From Tubiluchus corallicola (Eukaryota > Priapulida > Priapulimorpha > Priapulimorphida > Tubiluchidae), in assembly GCA_030141605.1 (NCBI GenBank), contig JAQGDQ010000023.1, forward strand, positions 434,001-498,000: DNA of 64,000 nt. The letters run 5' to 3'. Shown here in pieces: positions 14,801 to 24,631 of this stretch; position 1 is the first letter of the stretch, and each line of letters opens with the position of its first letter. Both the position numbers and the translations under genes were made by a program. The notes beneath the pieces were generated by a model. It saw only the letters and a list, made by a program, of their open reading frames with translations. It was not told the DNA's origin and ran no database searches.

Positions 14801-17364
14801 TTAAAATAAAGTATGTGCTTTATTTGCATTAAGTAATTGTTATTTATTCCCCCATTTACCTTGCGTTAGCGTCCACTTCTTCACGTATTGAGGTTGCGGC
14901 GGCAATGCAATGAACTCAAAAGTGACGACTCCGCCTACTGTTGCATATTCACGAAGATTGGTTTCAAATGGATGCAAAAAACCACCACCACATTCTTCTA
15001 GATAATGAACAATAAATAAGGCAGAATAAGATTATTATTTTTCCATAAATTACTATTCCGTGTCCATCAGCCTAAAAGGGAAAAAAACAAAGTATATTTT
15101 TATAATCCTCATATTATTAAATAGCCTTTTTTCCATATATACTTTATATTTTAATGGTAGGACTTATGAGAGTTAAAATGTACATCCAACCAACTACAAG
15201 GACTCAACCAAACAATGACACAGGACATTCAACACAAGAATAGAAACTGACAATTAAGCAATCGCCAAACAGTTTCTCCATATATCAGTGAATTACATTC
15301 TGTGGTCATCAAATTTAAGAAAGCTCCCGAATACCTATTCAGCCATTAATTCTGGTCTGGCCTTTACCTATTCAACAGACCCCCACTCCTCATATTTCAG
15401 ATGCTTCTTGAAAAATGATAATGGAACATTACAAGAGCATTTATACGTGTATTATGGCATAAAAGAATTTAAATAACAGATTACATCATAACAGCCCAAA
15501 ACAACGTACCATCAACAGTAAGTACTGTGGGAGCCAAGCTTTTAGTAACTAATAGTTCATCATCACCAAAGCTGACTCTGCTTTCATCATCTCCTGGAGA
15601 TGATACAGATCTGCTGGAAGCTGATCTTGTTCTGCGAGCTCGGGGTACAGAAATTGTAGAATTTTTCTCTTTAGGCACCTTGCTAGACACAGAAGTTGAA
15701 GACGCTTTCGTTTTGGATCTTCTGGAAACAGACGATTTAGACATCTTCTCTGTAGGTGTCTTAGAATCGGAAACTTGACTCATGTGCGAAACAGCCTGAA
15801 AAGAAATTCTGTTGTAATTACGATATGAAAGTTTCAGAAATCAAATAATTTGCTAAACAATTTAACAAGTCAAGTTAAAATTATATCCAAAACTAATGTC
15901 TAGCAACTTCTACTTTTAAGTCGTGCTGATTTTTTTTATTTCTAACAAAAATCAAACTTGAGTCATTTTTGTGTTGTTAAATGTGTTAATTACAGTTATT
16001 AAGCTTAAGGCCACTTATTCCCCAGACTGCTGGTAGGAATTAATATCTTTAATTGTTCTTGATTCGTCTATGGCCAACTGAAAGGCAGTAGGCATGGTCG
16101 GATCATAACTGTACATTAGGATTTCTAGTAACCTCACATCCATTGATGTCATCATCTCGACAACTCTGACATCATCAACACTGTATCCCTGAATTCAATT
16201 TTACTGAGAAAAGCACATTTTCTTACAAAAAATTAGATTATTCACATCTAAATCACATATTAATTATTGCTAAGAAAATAAAATGCCATAAAATGGCAAA
16301 GCAAAATATAGTAAAATGGGCCAAATTTTACCACACCAGTGCGACCACATTGTGAGTGCTGACATCAAAAGTCCAATAATGGACTAACCATGCCTACTGG
16401 ATCAAGAACAACTAGGGATGGGTATAGCTATCCTGACCAACATCTGAGGAACTAGTGGTCTTATAATTTTATTAACTACTGTAGAAAACAATAAAAATTA
16501 ATTACAGAAAGGGTTGAGCGAACTTCGTCGTTTTTCTGATCAGGAGCAGTCATAGGGTTGGCGCCATTTTTTTCAAACACGTTGCTGGTGGTTAGTTGTA
16601 TTTCTCCAGTCGAATCAATAGTCACATCACCATCTACAATTTCAGCTTTAATGGAACGATCTGTTGCGTCTATAATTAAAGAATTTAGCAAACGAGAATG
16701 AAGTTAAACTTTGATCAAACTATGATCATTTGGTAACAGCTTCTCAGAGTTACATAGTGAAAAAGTTGGTAAGGGGAGGAAGAGAACACCTAGTAATTTA
16801 TCTCTCTTTTAAATAAAATATTACATTGACTAATTGTGATTTAAACTTTGTTAGAAATCTGATTTGAACTTTGAAGTATTAAGTGCTTTACTTAATGAAG
16901 TTATTACCTCCGTATGTATGAGCAGTCAACTGTGTCCTTGGCAGAAAACTGTGTGACAGATGAGAATAATGATCATAGCTTGTGTAAAGAATTCTTGCAG
17001 CAACACTAGCAGTTGTGAGTAACTTTGGTATGTCAAATGTGTACTTCAGCTCTTTGAAAGTATGCGATTTTATCCTATCAACATTAATGTTAACATATTA
17101 TCCAATGATCAAAAAACAACAGTAATGTTTAGTCAGTACAAATCACATAGCAACCAGGCACTTGAGGTTGGCTATGCATGTCTCGTGACAAGCTAAGTGA
17201 GGCTGTTTGTGTATGTCTCTGTTAAGACGCTTGACATTGGTTGTAAAAATCTTCCATCATATGCTTGAGATACGTGATTGATTTTGTCTTAATTACTATT
17301 ACAATTTTTATTAGTCAACAAACAAAAGATAAATATATATATATATATATATAGAAATGAATAA

Positions 17365-17441
<77 letters not shown>

Positions 17442-20400
17442 CGTCATTGCAACATAAGCAGGTGAATAAGTCAGTGAACTTCAACACCTCCATGTCATCA
17501 AAATATCTAAGCTATAGAGTCAATTTTTTACGTGCTATAGTTCATTTTTATTGCGCTTGTAAATAATAATAATTTTGTTATACTTGTATGTACTTTATAT
17601 GACAATAAACTTAAACTTAAACTTAAACTTATTTTTATGACGATACTTATTTGATGACACTTACTTTCTTAGTACAGGACTGGTTGGATTTTTTTTAAAA
17701 AATTTGTACTCAGAAGTGTGAAAGTTATAATCAAATTAAAAAAACACAATTTTGTGGCAGTGCTTAAGAATTTGGCTTACTTTTTTTCAGAAAACAGCAC
17801 TATATATGAAGAAAAAGCAAAACGTGATTATAAACTGGTACAAAATTGCAAAAATAGTGAAGGTGTAAAGGAATCAAATACAGTAGGTGCCGCTAAATAG
17901 ACTCACTTTGGGACCGAAGTGTTTTGAGTCAATTAACCGACTGAACCTATTAACTGAAGGGTATAGTATTACTGGTATAGAAGTATGAGCCATCAGGTTA
18001 GTATGCACTGCATTTTAATGAATTTTAGAAATAAAGTAATGCCTAAATTCTTTTGTGCAGTTAAAAGTTAGAAAAAAAATGTTTTAAAATATTAATTTAT
18101 ATAAGTGAATTAGCAATAAATTAAAAAGTATAGTTTTCTAAATCTCACAAGTCTGTTCATCTGCAAAACTTACAAAAATTTCTTCAAAGTCGGCTGCTTC
18201 ATTTTATCGCGAAGAAGTTGGCTGATAAAGTTCTCATAATGATAAAAACGTTGAAAATCTGTTGTTGTATGATGCACAAATTTTCATACTATACTTAGTG
18301 CTTGGTGTGCTTAAACTGTTGGTGGTGCCGTGTTTTCCCCGCAAGTAGCTTCATCTGTAATTTCAGCTAAGTTCCCGCTTTCTACAATTGTGACGTACTT
18401 GCTGTACTGTACCTGCATCCCTGGCATAACAGCAACATCTAACTGTTAAACTTTCTGGCTAAGACAGCTAGAACTTCAAAAGCAAACCGCTATGCAAGTG
18501 ATTAAATGTTTAGCTTCCAGGAATTCTTGAGTAACAAGGTTAATTGTAATGGACGGGCGGATCAAAGGAAACCATCAGGCTAGCATATTAGCACAGGATA
18601 AACGTTCCTGCTTGCAAACAAAACGGTACTTAACATGATTGTTTTTATATATATTATAGGACAAAAGCAAACTAAGATGATGTAAAAGTCGCAAAAGTTT
18701 ATTAGTCATACAAGTGTCTTACTGAAGCATGTGAAGCAAAAAAGTCAATTATGTAGAATTATTTGAGTCAATTACCGACAGTTCTTATGTACATTTGAAC
18801 AGAAGTGGCTCATACCAGGCATTTTTGAGTCAATTAAGTGATTGAGTCTATTAACCATGAGTTTATTAAGCGGCGCCTACTGTATGTTAGCATTAAGTAT
18901 CATTGTTACAAGTTCCAATACTGGCAACAAAAGGGGTAACACAAAAAGTCACACCAAGAAGCAAAAAAAGTCTAACACAATTACTAATTCACCTAGAACA
19001 ATACTAAATAACAGCGAAGCACAAAATATCACGAAAAATCACTAAAAATGCAGTAGCACTAATAGGACATATTATAGGACTGATTATGTGGTTTTTACTG
19101 ATTATTTCTGCCACTCTGCTGTCTTCTTGTTGATTATCTGGTGTTGTGTATTCTTAGAATTAATGATTACGTTTAGTGATTCTTGTGTTTCTTTCCGCTC
19201 TTCTCCGTTTTGTGGATTGTGTATTAAAGCACTTTTAACCTTTTTTGTTTCTCACCCAGTAGGAAAAACTATTAGTCACAAAGGAGTGAAACATTGTTTC
19301 TTCAATTCTTTCTTATGGACACTTTTTACGGCATTATGGTGTAAGGCAACGGCAAAAAAGATGATTATTTGTCTAAAAAGGCTGGAACAAATCTCACATT
19401 CCTATGACATAACTAATGTCAAAGTGCACCTAGGATTCTTGCTGATATTTCCCCAAATACAAAGTTGAATATGTTGATTGCCATAAACTTTCTCCATATT
19501 CAAAGTATCTGAGTCAGCCAAGTTTGAAGCTTCCTGTAAAAGAACCATTTAAACCAAGTCAAGCATAAGCGTGAAGACGAGTATGCATTTCAATTGGTGT
19601 CATATATTTAAAACGAATAAAAAAATGCACGCTGCTCAAGCTTTTATGTCAGAATGACACTGGCTTTAATAATGTACTATTGTAAGCAGACTACTATATA
19701 TATCTAGTAGAGAATAATCTTAAACAGCTAAAAACAGTATATATTAAACCCAGGTTTTAGGTTTTAATTTGTAATGAGCAAGAAAATTTGTTTTTGCAGT
19801 GATTCCCAGAAATCCCAGCACAGCCGCTAAAAATCAGAAACTTTACAAAGAATTAAAAACATAGTGGAAAGCTCAACGTAAATGAGAACCCATAATATAA
19901 TAAAAATAAAGTATCAATACCAGTAATAGATGATAGGTAGCAGCATCTAGCTTTTCTTGAAGTAAGCTTTGTAATGCCAGTGAAACTTCTTCGCACTCAG
20001 TGCGGAGTTCATTATTGCCCTCGTTAGGTAGGTCAGCAAGCTTGTAATCCAATTCATCTATAAGCTAAATGAAGTTAGAGCTGACGTAAAAATAATAAGA
20101 ACTACAATGAAAACAGGCCTATGCTTTGTCATGAAATTCAGTGCATGGGTAAAAACAAGTTTATTTTGATTTTTTTATCTTGTGTCTTTGAACCAGAAAA
20201 AGCAACTAGCTTATTTTGCCCATTGCAGACCCATCACTGTGCCAAGTTTGGTGAATGAAACTTCTTTTTATTGTACCTGTCCGAAGACCTTAGAGACAGA
20301 TATTGTTGTCACCCTTCTGTCTCGGAAGACAATGGAGTGTGCGCTAAGAGAGTCAGTTATTGATCAAATTGATGGAGCTGCTGCGTCAACTGTGGCTGAG

Positions 20401-23056
20401 CAATCCCGCAAGCCTACAGCACCTGGTATTCCTAGGTGATCACCCATCCAAGTACTAACGAGGCTCTACGTTGCTTAACTTTGGTGATCAGACAAGAACC
20501 GGTGTTTTCAACGTGATATGGCCGTAGACAGACAGATAGACACACACATACCGACAAACATCACTAAATGCGGGTAATCACTTGTTAGAGAAGATAATCA
20601 GAATAAGCTATGCTGAGCTACCAACATTTCATCGCCCCATTGCCCACTAATTATGTGTCAAGAGATGAGACACTGTTTCCTAACAAGAGCTCTTAGACAA
20701 AAAAAATACTTCCCAAAAAGTTGCTCAAGCTTGTAATATCCTGACACTAACTGAAAGCAATCAGCTAATATGCATATCAAGGTCCAAAATTATCCTAGCT
20801 ACAACAACCAAACAACCAGGTGGTCATCCTGTGTGCTCATGTAAAGTCACTAACAGGAAACACTACAACTACACATATTTAGCCAAAATAACTATTTTAT
20901 TGAGAACAGTAAAGAAGTTTCATAGCAACAGACTCATCAGCTTAAGTTGGTAACGTTACAGCGGACTACAACAGGACGCCCAGATTGGGTGGAAGCTAAT
21001 AGTTAAGCAAAAATGCCTATGTCACAAGTAGGATGTAAACAATGCGACAAAGGGGAGTGTTGGCACAGTTGAAGTGCATAGTCACAGCCATAGTGCTCTT
21101 ACACTCAGGTGTAAATTTAAGCAGGGTCAGGTTAGTAAATAGGTCGGTGAATAAAAGAAAGAAAAGTGTTTCTTGTTTCTAAATTTATTTTGTTCATCGT
21201 CCTTAACAGTTCTGTAATGCAATTCAAGTACAGCTTACAGTTGCTTCCAAACTGCACAGTGCGTCAACTGAATGATATCTTAAGTAGTAAATATCTTAAG
21301 CAGTAAATAACATTATATTATACAACACATGAATGGATTACAGCAGGACATATTACTACCTTAAGGACCTTTACGCTTTCGTGTAGAACTGAATCAATGT
21401 GGTCATGAGTGGAATCCTCTCTCCACTGATTTATGTAGGTGTTAATTTCTCCAGGTATGGTTGGATCCGGTAATCCGCAACAATCCATATATCGCTTCCA
21501 CTGAAATATGTAAACACAGATAAAAGATCTCATAAGATTTAACTGACCCAAATTGACTGCTTTGCTTCGGTTTAGTTTACTTTATATTTCTTTACAATAA
21601 TTAATATTTGCTTTTTATTGAAATTGAAACTTGATTTCACAGTTATATTGCAATAACACAGCAATACCTCAGGCACTCATCATGTTTTAATAAATTATAC
21701 TACCGCTTCATCTTTCCGGCGTTTGTCGTTGAAATCATTTAGTTTTGAATTATAGTTATCAAGAAATGTTTCCAATTCAGCATTCTGAACCAACCAGATC
21801 TCATGCTCCTGAAATGTGTAAAAAAAGTATAACAATGCTTTCAACCTAAGCGTAATTTTTCTCTTTTCATACTGCAATATCACACATCTTATCTTTGCCT
21901 TCGCACAAATTCCAAACAATAATTTATAATGGATTAGTAATTAGATTAAATTACAGATTAACAATTGACGTAGTTTTTAAAAAGGAAATTACGTATAAAA
22001 GGAAACTGGAAAACAACAAAGACTTTTTTTAATTTTATTGGTTTCAAACTGCAATTTGTATTCACATTTTAAATATGTATATAGCTCAAGTGATACTTTA
22101 CACTTATGAGTGATAACATGCATATGTAAACCTGTAAAGTATGTAAAATGAAGTACAAATATAAAATTTGTTACTAGTATTCTGCATATCACATTTGCTT
22201 AGTAATTCAATTACTTACAATAGCTTCTTGTTTCCGTCTTTCTTCTGCTTCGACTCGTTCTCGCTCTTGTCGTTCCAACTCCTCCTGTTCTGCTCGAAGC
22301 CTGGCTTCTTCTATACAAGAATTATAAGTGACATTGCATATAGTATATCATAGACAAAGTAGGCACACGACAAGATTATAAAATTTGAAAATCCTTACAG
22401 TTAATGACACAGTATAATAATTTTGCCATTTTTACAAATGATGGTCATAAAATGTTGAAAAATATTCATGTTGAGTGTGTATGTGTATGTGTGTGTGTGT
22501 GCAACTAAAAAAAATGAATATATGAAAAAAATGAAGAACTAGTCAATGAATGCATGAGTGAATAACTCAGGGCAAGACTGAATAAAGCGAAGAAAGAAGG
22601 AAAAAAGAAAGATGAAAAACAAAGAATTTAAGGAAGGAAAGGAAGAAAGAAAGAACGAACAAAAGAAAGAAAGAAAAACAAATAAATTAGAAGCTAATTT
22701 TTAAACAAACAACTTAGCAAATTAGAAACAAATGAAAATCAAACCATTAATTGCAAATAATACCTTCTTCCTGTGCTCTTCTTGCAGCTTCCAATTTTTT
22801 CTTTTTGAGTCTAGCAGCTTTAGAGAGCTTTTTCTTTTTCTTTGGCTAAACAGAGTAATAAAAGACACAATGTAACAAAACTTTTAAATCAAATTACTCA
22901 AAGATGTGATGAAACACGATATGCGTATAATATTCATAGAGATAAATTAATACAGCTGATCATGCAGACAGGTAAAGTAGGTAAGATATATCCCTAATAC
23001 AGATAAAATTAGGTAGATGAAATTACCTATTACCTAACAACCTTGATTTGTGCCAT
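473..23056 (-). CDS. DNAI7: DNAI7 (CASC1/Las1), axonemal dynein intermediate-chain family protein, complete multi-exon gene
   Basis: The DNAI7/CASC1 family acts in motile cilia; its Chlamydomonas relative IC97 belongs to inner-arm dynein I1. I see 17 coding exons, given 5' to 3' on the minus strand: 22764-22845, 22219-22310, 21704-21808, 21360-21500, 19921-20064, 19430-19533, 16908-17074, 16506-16669, 15510-15795, 14860-14997, 5693-5861, 5093-5199, 4415-4581, 3462-3557, 2271-2495, 707-808, 473-619. Each is bounded by AG and GT, every phase matches the next exon, and the sum is 2436 bp, an exact multiple of three. That gives 811 residues plus the stop, somewhat longer than human (about 715). 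The start exon is uncertain. My preferred start is ATG 23054-23056, with A at -3 and G at +4, encoding MAQIK before an in-phase but weak donor. The alternative is ATG 23482-23484, encoding MPCP before a strong GTAAGT donor. The intron between 14860 and 5861 contains an LTR retrotransposon. Confidence 0.93.
1102..1976. repeat. Possible MITE with TAGGGTTGCC inverted ends
   Basis: TAGGGTTGCC at about 1103 is matched by its complement GGCAACCCTA at about 1970, spaced about 870 bp. Family A repeat copy 1 lies inside. I see no target-site duplication, so this may be coincidence or an old element. Confidence 0.25.
1440..1612 (+). repeat. Dispersed repeat family A, copy 1 (SINE-like, unclassified)
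   Basis: About 170 bp shared with 48005-48160 in the same orientation. Shared blocks include AGTGGTGCTGA, GGCA-TA, TTACTGCTGT, TGTCTTRARGGC and GTAATGG-CGTA, with an ATGATGATGA tail ending in AAAGAAAA. The simple-repeat tail suggests a SINE or another retroposed unit. It lies in the DNAI7 intron 809-2270. Confidence 0.5.
3600..3725 (+). repeat. Possible dispersed repeat fragment rich in CTCACAC/CATGTG motifs
   Basis: A short stretch beginning CAGACCTGCCAACTCTCAC, with repeated TCACA/CATGTGTGA units of both polarities. Its look is that of a non-autonomous DNA transposon end, but I cannot assign it. It is in the DNAI7 intron 3558-4414. Confidence 0.25.
4946..5091 (+). repeat. Intronic repeat family B, copy 1
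   Basis: Shares an ordered series of blocks with 13672-13836 and partly 14288-14345: AAAGGCTG-ATCTA, CACAAATTAAGT, AGTTCTC-AGACA, ATCAAGTA-AACAAAA, ATAAT-TAAACA and TGTTTTCT. It abuts the donor of exon 5093-5199. Confidence 0.5.
5283..5490 (+). repeat. Compound microsatellite (TAG/CAG)n then (CT)n
   Basis: Imperfect AGT/AGC triplets at 5283-5362 are followed by an almost pure CT tract at 5416-5490. It is in the DNAI7 intron 5200-5692. The translated Ser-rich and Leu/Ser ORF across it is not a gene. Confidence 0.95.
6075..7144 (-). repeat. 3' LTR of the Gmr1-like element
   Basis: The copy at offset +6178 has the same length with no indel. I count five substitutions: one in the GGGTAGGACC stretch near 6277, one near 6735, and three at 7084-7091. 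That is about 0.5% divergence, so the insertion is recent. The minus-strand ends are TGT...ACA. An ATTAAA on the minus strand (6959-6964) could act as a poly(A) signal. Small plus-strand ORFs inside the LTR occur identically in both copies and are not genes. Confidence 0.95.
7148..7156 (-). promoter_or_regulatory. Polypurine tract
   Basis: The minus strand reads AGGGGAAGG, then CTC, then the TG that opens the 3' LTR. Position and composition fit the plus-strand primer of an LTR element. Confidence 0.75.
7464..8369 (-). pseudogene. Truncated RT/RNase H of the LTR element (catalytic core deleted)
   Basis: The second pol part starts in overlap with the integrase ORF at 8369 and runs open to 8130. 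After a frameshift the RT N-terminal motif [11 protein letters not shown] appears. It is followed almost at once by the RT thumb/connection motif [20 protein letters not shown] (about 8060-7995). The fingers and palm, including the YxDD site, are therefore missing, normally 200 or more residues. RNase H follows with [15 protein letters not shown] and TDQRS. A second frameshift near 7560 separates this from the family's C-terminal [17 protein letters not shown], which ends at a TAA at 7464-7466. The copy cannot make its own RT. Confidence 0.88.
8353..11637 (-). CDS. Gag-protease-integrase polyprotein of the LTR element
   Basis: An intact 1094-residue ORF. Residues about 6-60 form a SAP-like N-terminus. 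A coiled, E/K-rich stretch follows, then a capsid region at about 200-370. A CCHC zinc knuckle ([16 protein letters not shown]2CX4HX4C) lies near residue 410. An aspartic protease with DTGA lies near 491, with FLLGNNY later. The integrase HHCC zinc domain is at about 735-775 (CRSCLTC). The integrase core has D in MDLIGPL (about 805), D in TDCGTQF (about 863) and E in NGLVEKYN, a DX35E spacing. A C-terminal module carries GWRGPYQI. Either M1 or M6 could start it. The stop lies within about 17 nt of overlap with the next frame (8353-8369), consistent with -1 frameshifting into RT. No RT lies between protease and integrase, so the order is genuinely Gmr1-like. Confidence 0.93.
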   Translation of the reverse strand: MQSIKMSDVRYKLSELMTLNKEQLQNIVAELHLLVDPTSRRAVLITAILKAAGCPEEGKRDEGAELDTFDAGMNQPLLCAEASDPTEAAKTPDVSVKPKHMIVTEQSPTPTPRRRRTTERMTDVTLESLSTVNEAAAQTFLQIRRLEAETEAKKLQLEHERIMAEMELRKLELTAASPVSQSPMMSQASPFYSRQADSTVDKLKLMKIRPFDETKDDIQKFLDWFQACAAANKIDRSDFAACIGPSLSGRAADAFQQIPESEMRNYTYVRKALLGAYILSNDVYLERFRGTIKLKNESYRQLFRRLDNSWRDYLEAIQAETFETVNEAVVIEQALSLMPHDLATWLKTDSIRTIEKMAQRADQFVAARQITSLPGKNVYSFKKTGKPNVATSQGEGASNTNMSQNLATKMHCYACGKPGHRRSECRSRLGTEHVMRPANAAVFGKPGKQLFSTPEIKMPNNDDDWHHVPGRKQPVGFTAKINGYVVKGQRDTGAGVSMLHAKFVRANQYLNELRHKFVCACGDMRQSKLAKVEIIGPGFSGILTVSVSDNLPVDFLLGNNYESALKPFPENAEKASKFNKEVGKYSVKPKKNAASKSPPKQKPQSATDVESIYAITRSQADKLEAQVKQDTLLQQQVFDSSASNDGLAVKDSPAEDQKQLLDVTIEQISEEQKVDVTIRNIIDNACTEEEAYKLGKGYFLRGGALFYLSKGKRHQASRELLVLPKFRRKEVLQLAHGSKLAGHLGINKTTRRILQEYIWPRLKRSVREYCRSCLTCQKTARSRSADRAPLKPLPIVDTAFRTIGMDLIGPLDRTPSGNRWALVIVDHATRYPDAYPLVDIQTVTVLNALLKFCCRYGIPRQILTDCGTQFTSNLTKELEDQLGVKGIFTSPYSPSTNGLVEKYNDTLKKSILRLTQDFSSLPWDLAIDYVLFSYREVPQDSTGYSPNELVFGYPVRGPLTMLKERWGCSKPPSLEDVDEYVARVINALETSTEDAHKSLQEAKLSQKRWYDRVSKERSFEVGDKVMVQRMRKGKKMQPGWRGPYQITDKVSDWTYKVCFGKKGRRKDTRIVHINKLKQYVYREESLILSNELGQ
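12239..12251 (-). promoter_or_regulatory. Primer-binding site, tRNA-Leu type
   Basis: One base inside the 5' LTR the minus strand reads TGGTGTCAGAAGT, 13 bases complementary to the CCA-bearing 3' end of a eukaryotic tRNA-Leu (ACTTCTGACACCA). Confidence 0.85.
12253..13322 (-). repeat. 5' LTR of the Gmr1-like element
   Basis: The upstream (minus-strand) LTR, 1070 bp, pairs with 6075-7144. It should contain the element's promoter. It ends in CA immediately before the primer site at 12251. The 3' flank carries the target duplication GCTAC at 13323-13327. Confidence 0.95.
13672..13836 (+). repeat. Intronic repeat family B, copy 2
   Basis: Diverged copy of 4946-5091 lying just beyond the LTR element. 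A further partial copy (AAAAGATAATCCAAACATAA...TGTGTTTTCTGACTC) is at 14288-14345. Confidence 0.5.
14860..22845 (-). CDS. DNAI7: DNAI7 N-terminal exon block (Casc1_N-type region)
   Basis: These ten exons encode, in order: a lysine run ([17 protein letters not shown]) passing into an E/R/Q-rich coiled coil (22764-22845, 22219-22310); a segment with [20 protein letters not shown] (21704-21808); the family hallmark [18 protein letters not shown] (21360-21500); helices around [15 protein letters not shown] (19921-20064); the [12 protein letters not shown] strand (19430-19533); and [12 protein letters not shown] (16908-17074), which matches human VLYTEYDHYSH. Two linker exons follow. The one at 15510-15795 is a basic Ser/Thr/Lys-rich insertion of about 90 residues that I cannot match to vertebrate DNAI7 and that is probably disordered. 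The exon 14860-14997 returns to the conserved [22 protein letters not shown] core. A 5S-like sequence lies in the intron 20065-21359. Confidence 0.92.
17333..17438 (+). repeat. (TA)n microsatellite
   Basis: Two TA tracts, 17333-17353 and 17367-17438, interrupted by GAAATGAATAAGTGC. In the DNAI7 intron 17075-19429, which otherwise shows no coding signal. Confidence 0.95.
20410..20529 (-). rRNA. 5S rRNA gene copy or pseudogene, full length, in a DNAI7 intron
   Basis: The minus strand starts GTCTACGGCC and ends GCTGTAGGCTT, exactly 120 nt. It contains the box A-like AGTTAAGCAACG and the box C-like TTAGTACTTGGATGGGTGA of a metazoan 5S gene. Several positions look like C-to-T or G-to-A changes from the usual sequence (for example GTCTGATCACCAAAG and TGATCACCTAGGAATACCAGG). 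No T-run terminator follows directly. It is probably a decayed, dispersed copy; a 5S-derived SINE head is an alternative. CT/CA-type simple repeats lie just outside its 5' end. Confidence 0.85.
22473..22680 (+). repeat. GT-rich and (GAAA)n-like low-complexity tract
   Basis: TATGTGTGTGTG at 22484-22500 is followed by A/G-rich GAAGAAAGAAAG-type sequence at 22580-22680. It is in the DNAI7 intron 22311-22763. Confidence 0.7.
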
Positions 23057-24010
23057 ACTGCTGAGTGTTGCTTAATTTGCTTCTAATTAATTGTGAAATT
23101 GATTTTTTATATTGCATGGCATGTTAATTACAGTGCCAGTTATTTTCTTCACAACTTTTGGTTTACATTAGTGACGGCAAATGTCACTGCAACAGCTGCA
23201 CAGTTAAGCTGGTCAGTGTTTAATCTGTTTAGCTTTCCTTTAAAATATTTTAGGTACAGATTAGTATATAGGCATAATAGATGAAGCACTAAAATGCAAT
23301 TCTAGTTAACACATTATTTTTAATTGCCACCAACATTTTTGTTGTATGAATGTTTAATTATTGCTGCATTTGACAGCTTCTCATTCAGTTTTCTATAGCC
23401 ATGGCTTTTTTCTCTGTGCTGATTATTTATTAATTATTTCAACTATTGAAAACTAGAGAACAAGGCACTTACAGGACAAGGCATAGCTTAGATCATTGCC
23501 TTTACAACATAAATAGCATGGAAGGATGTACAAAAACAGTTGTAAGAATTACTGGATTAAAGAAAATGAAATTAAACAATTTCAAACCTAAACCACTTCG
23601 ACTTTACATTAGATATGTTGCTAGTTCTTTTTTACATTACAACTACAAGACTAATTTAAAGTGCAGTAACACAACTCATACCGCAACCTTCTTACCCCCA
23701 TAGTGCACCAATTACGTAACTATTTCGCTACAGAATGTTCATCAAGTTCATAAAGATGGCGAAGCTGAATATATCAAGTCATGCTACACTCATACACTGA
23801 TACGGCGCAATTTATTTATATAGGACTAATGTTATAAAATGTGCTGCTGTTAACAGCATTGATACAAAAAGAATCTTTCCAAAGTGTAGTCTGAAAAATA
23901 CAACTGGCGAGTCGTACATAATTTTATACGATTGTAACGATTTGTAAATCCGCTTAAACTAAATATACTATATAGAAACAGTTTTCACCGCACAGTGCTG
24001 GAGAAATTAA

Positions 24011-24060
24011 AGTACCTGTAACCTGTTGCCAATGACGCTAATTTGCCGTCACGTGATTGC
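24011..24060. promoter_or_regulatory. Candidate DNAI7 / ETFRF1-side promoter core
   Basis: A 45-bp cluster upstream of DNAI7 holds two RFX-type half-sites in direct orientation (GTAACC 24018-24023, GTTGCC 24025-24030). They overlap a CCAAT box (24029-24033) and a TGACG, and are followed by an E-box in GTCACGTGA (24048-24056). RFX factors control ciliary genes in animals, which suits DNAI7. The half-sites are not in the canonical inverted X-box arrangement. Placement between divergent genes makes this the best promoter candidate, but no transcription start is visible. Confidence 0.35.
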
Positions 24061-24631
24061 AAGAAAGCATTTTGTAAGCTGTACAAATAAAACAAACTGA
24101 CACATAAAAACTTTGCAAAAATTTAAAAATTATAGCAGGCAATCAAGTTATGATTGAAAGCTTATTGACATTAACAAATAAAGTTTAAATAAAATCCAGT
24201 GTTTAAGCAAACTTTATGTTTGCGTCCGTCAGAGGGTGCAACAAGAGTCTTGTTTGCACGCAGCTTGCACGTGCTGGAGGTTTTTGTATGATAAACATTT
24301 AAACATTTTATTCATAATAATTGATGATCATCAAAACTTAACTAATTCTTGCTGCAATACGTAGTAAAATAAAAGTTTAGTGGTGTGTCACTGTAACTTA
24401 CTTTTAATAATCTCTGAAAACTCGTAAGTAATTTAAGCTCCGGGATGTAATGGAGGCTAATCCATTTATTTTAATCATATTCTTGACGAGGATCAATTTA
24501 AATTTTTTGCTAGATTTTCCAACCTTGGTAACTTACTGGATAATAATGCTTTCAACTTACAGGTATTTGATGATGACAGTGAAAATGACTTTAATTTCGA
24601 CAATAACTAATAATGGTTGTTGGGATGGGCT

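Noticed and set aside
19088-19468. 126-residue hydrophobic plus-strand ORF
   Set aside because: It overlaps a well-supported DNAI7 exon on the other strand (19430-19533), has low-complexity hydrophobic composition and no domain.
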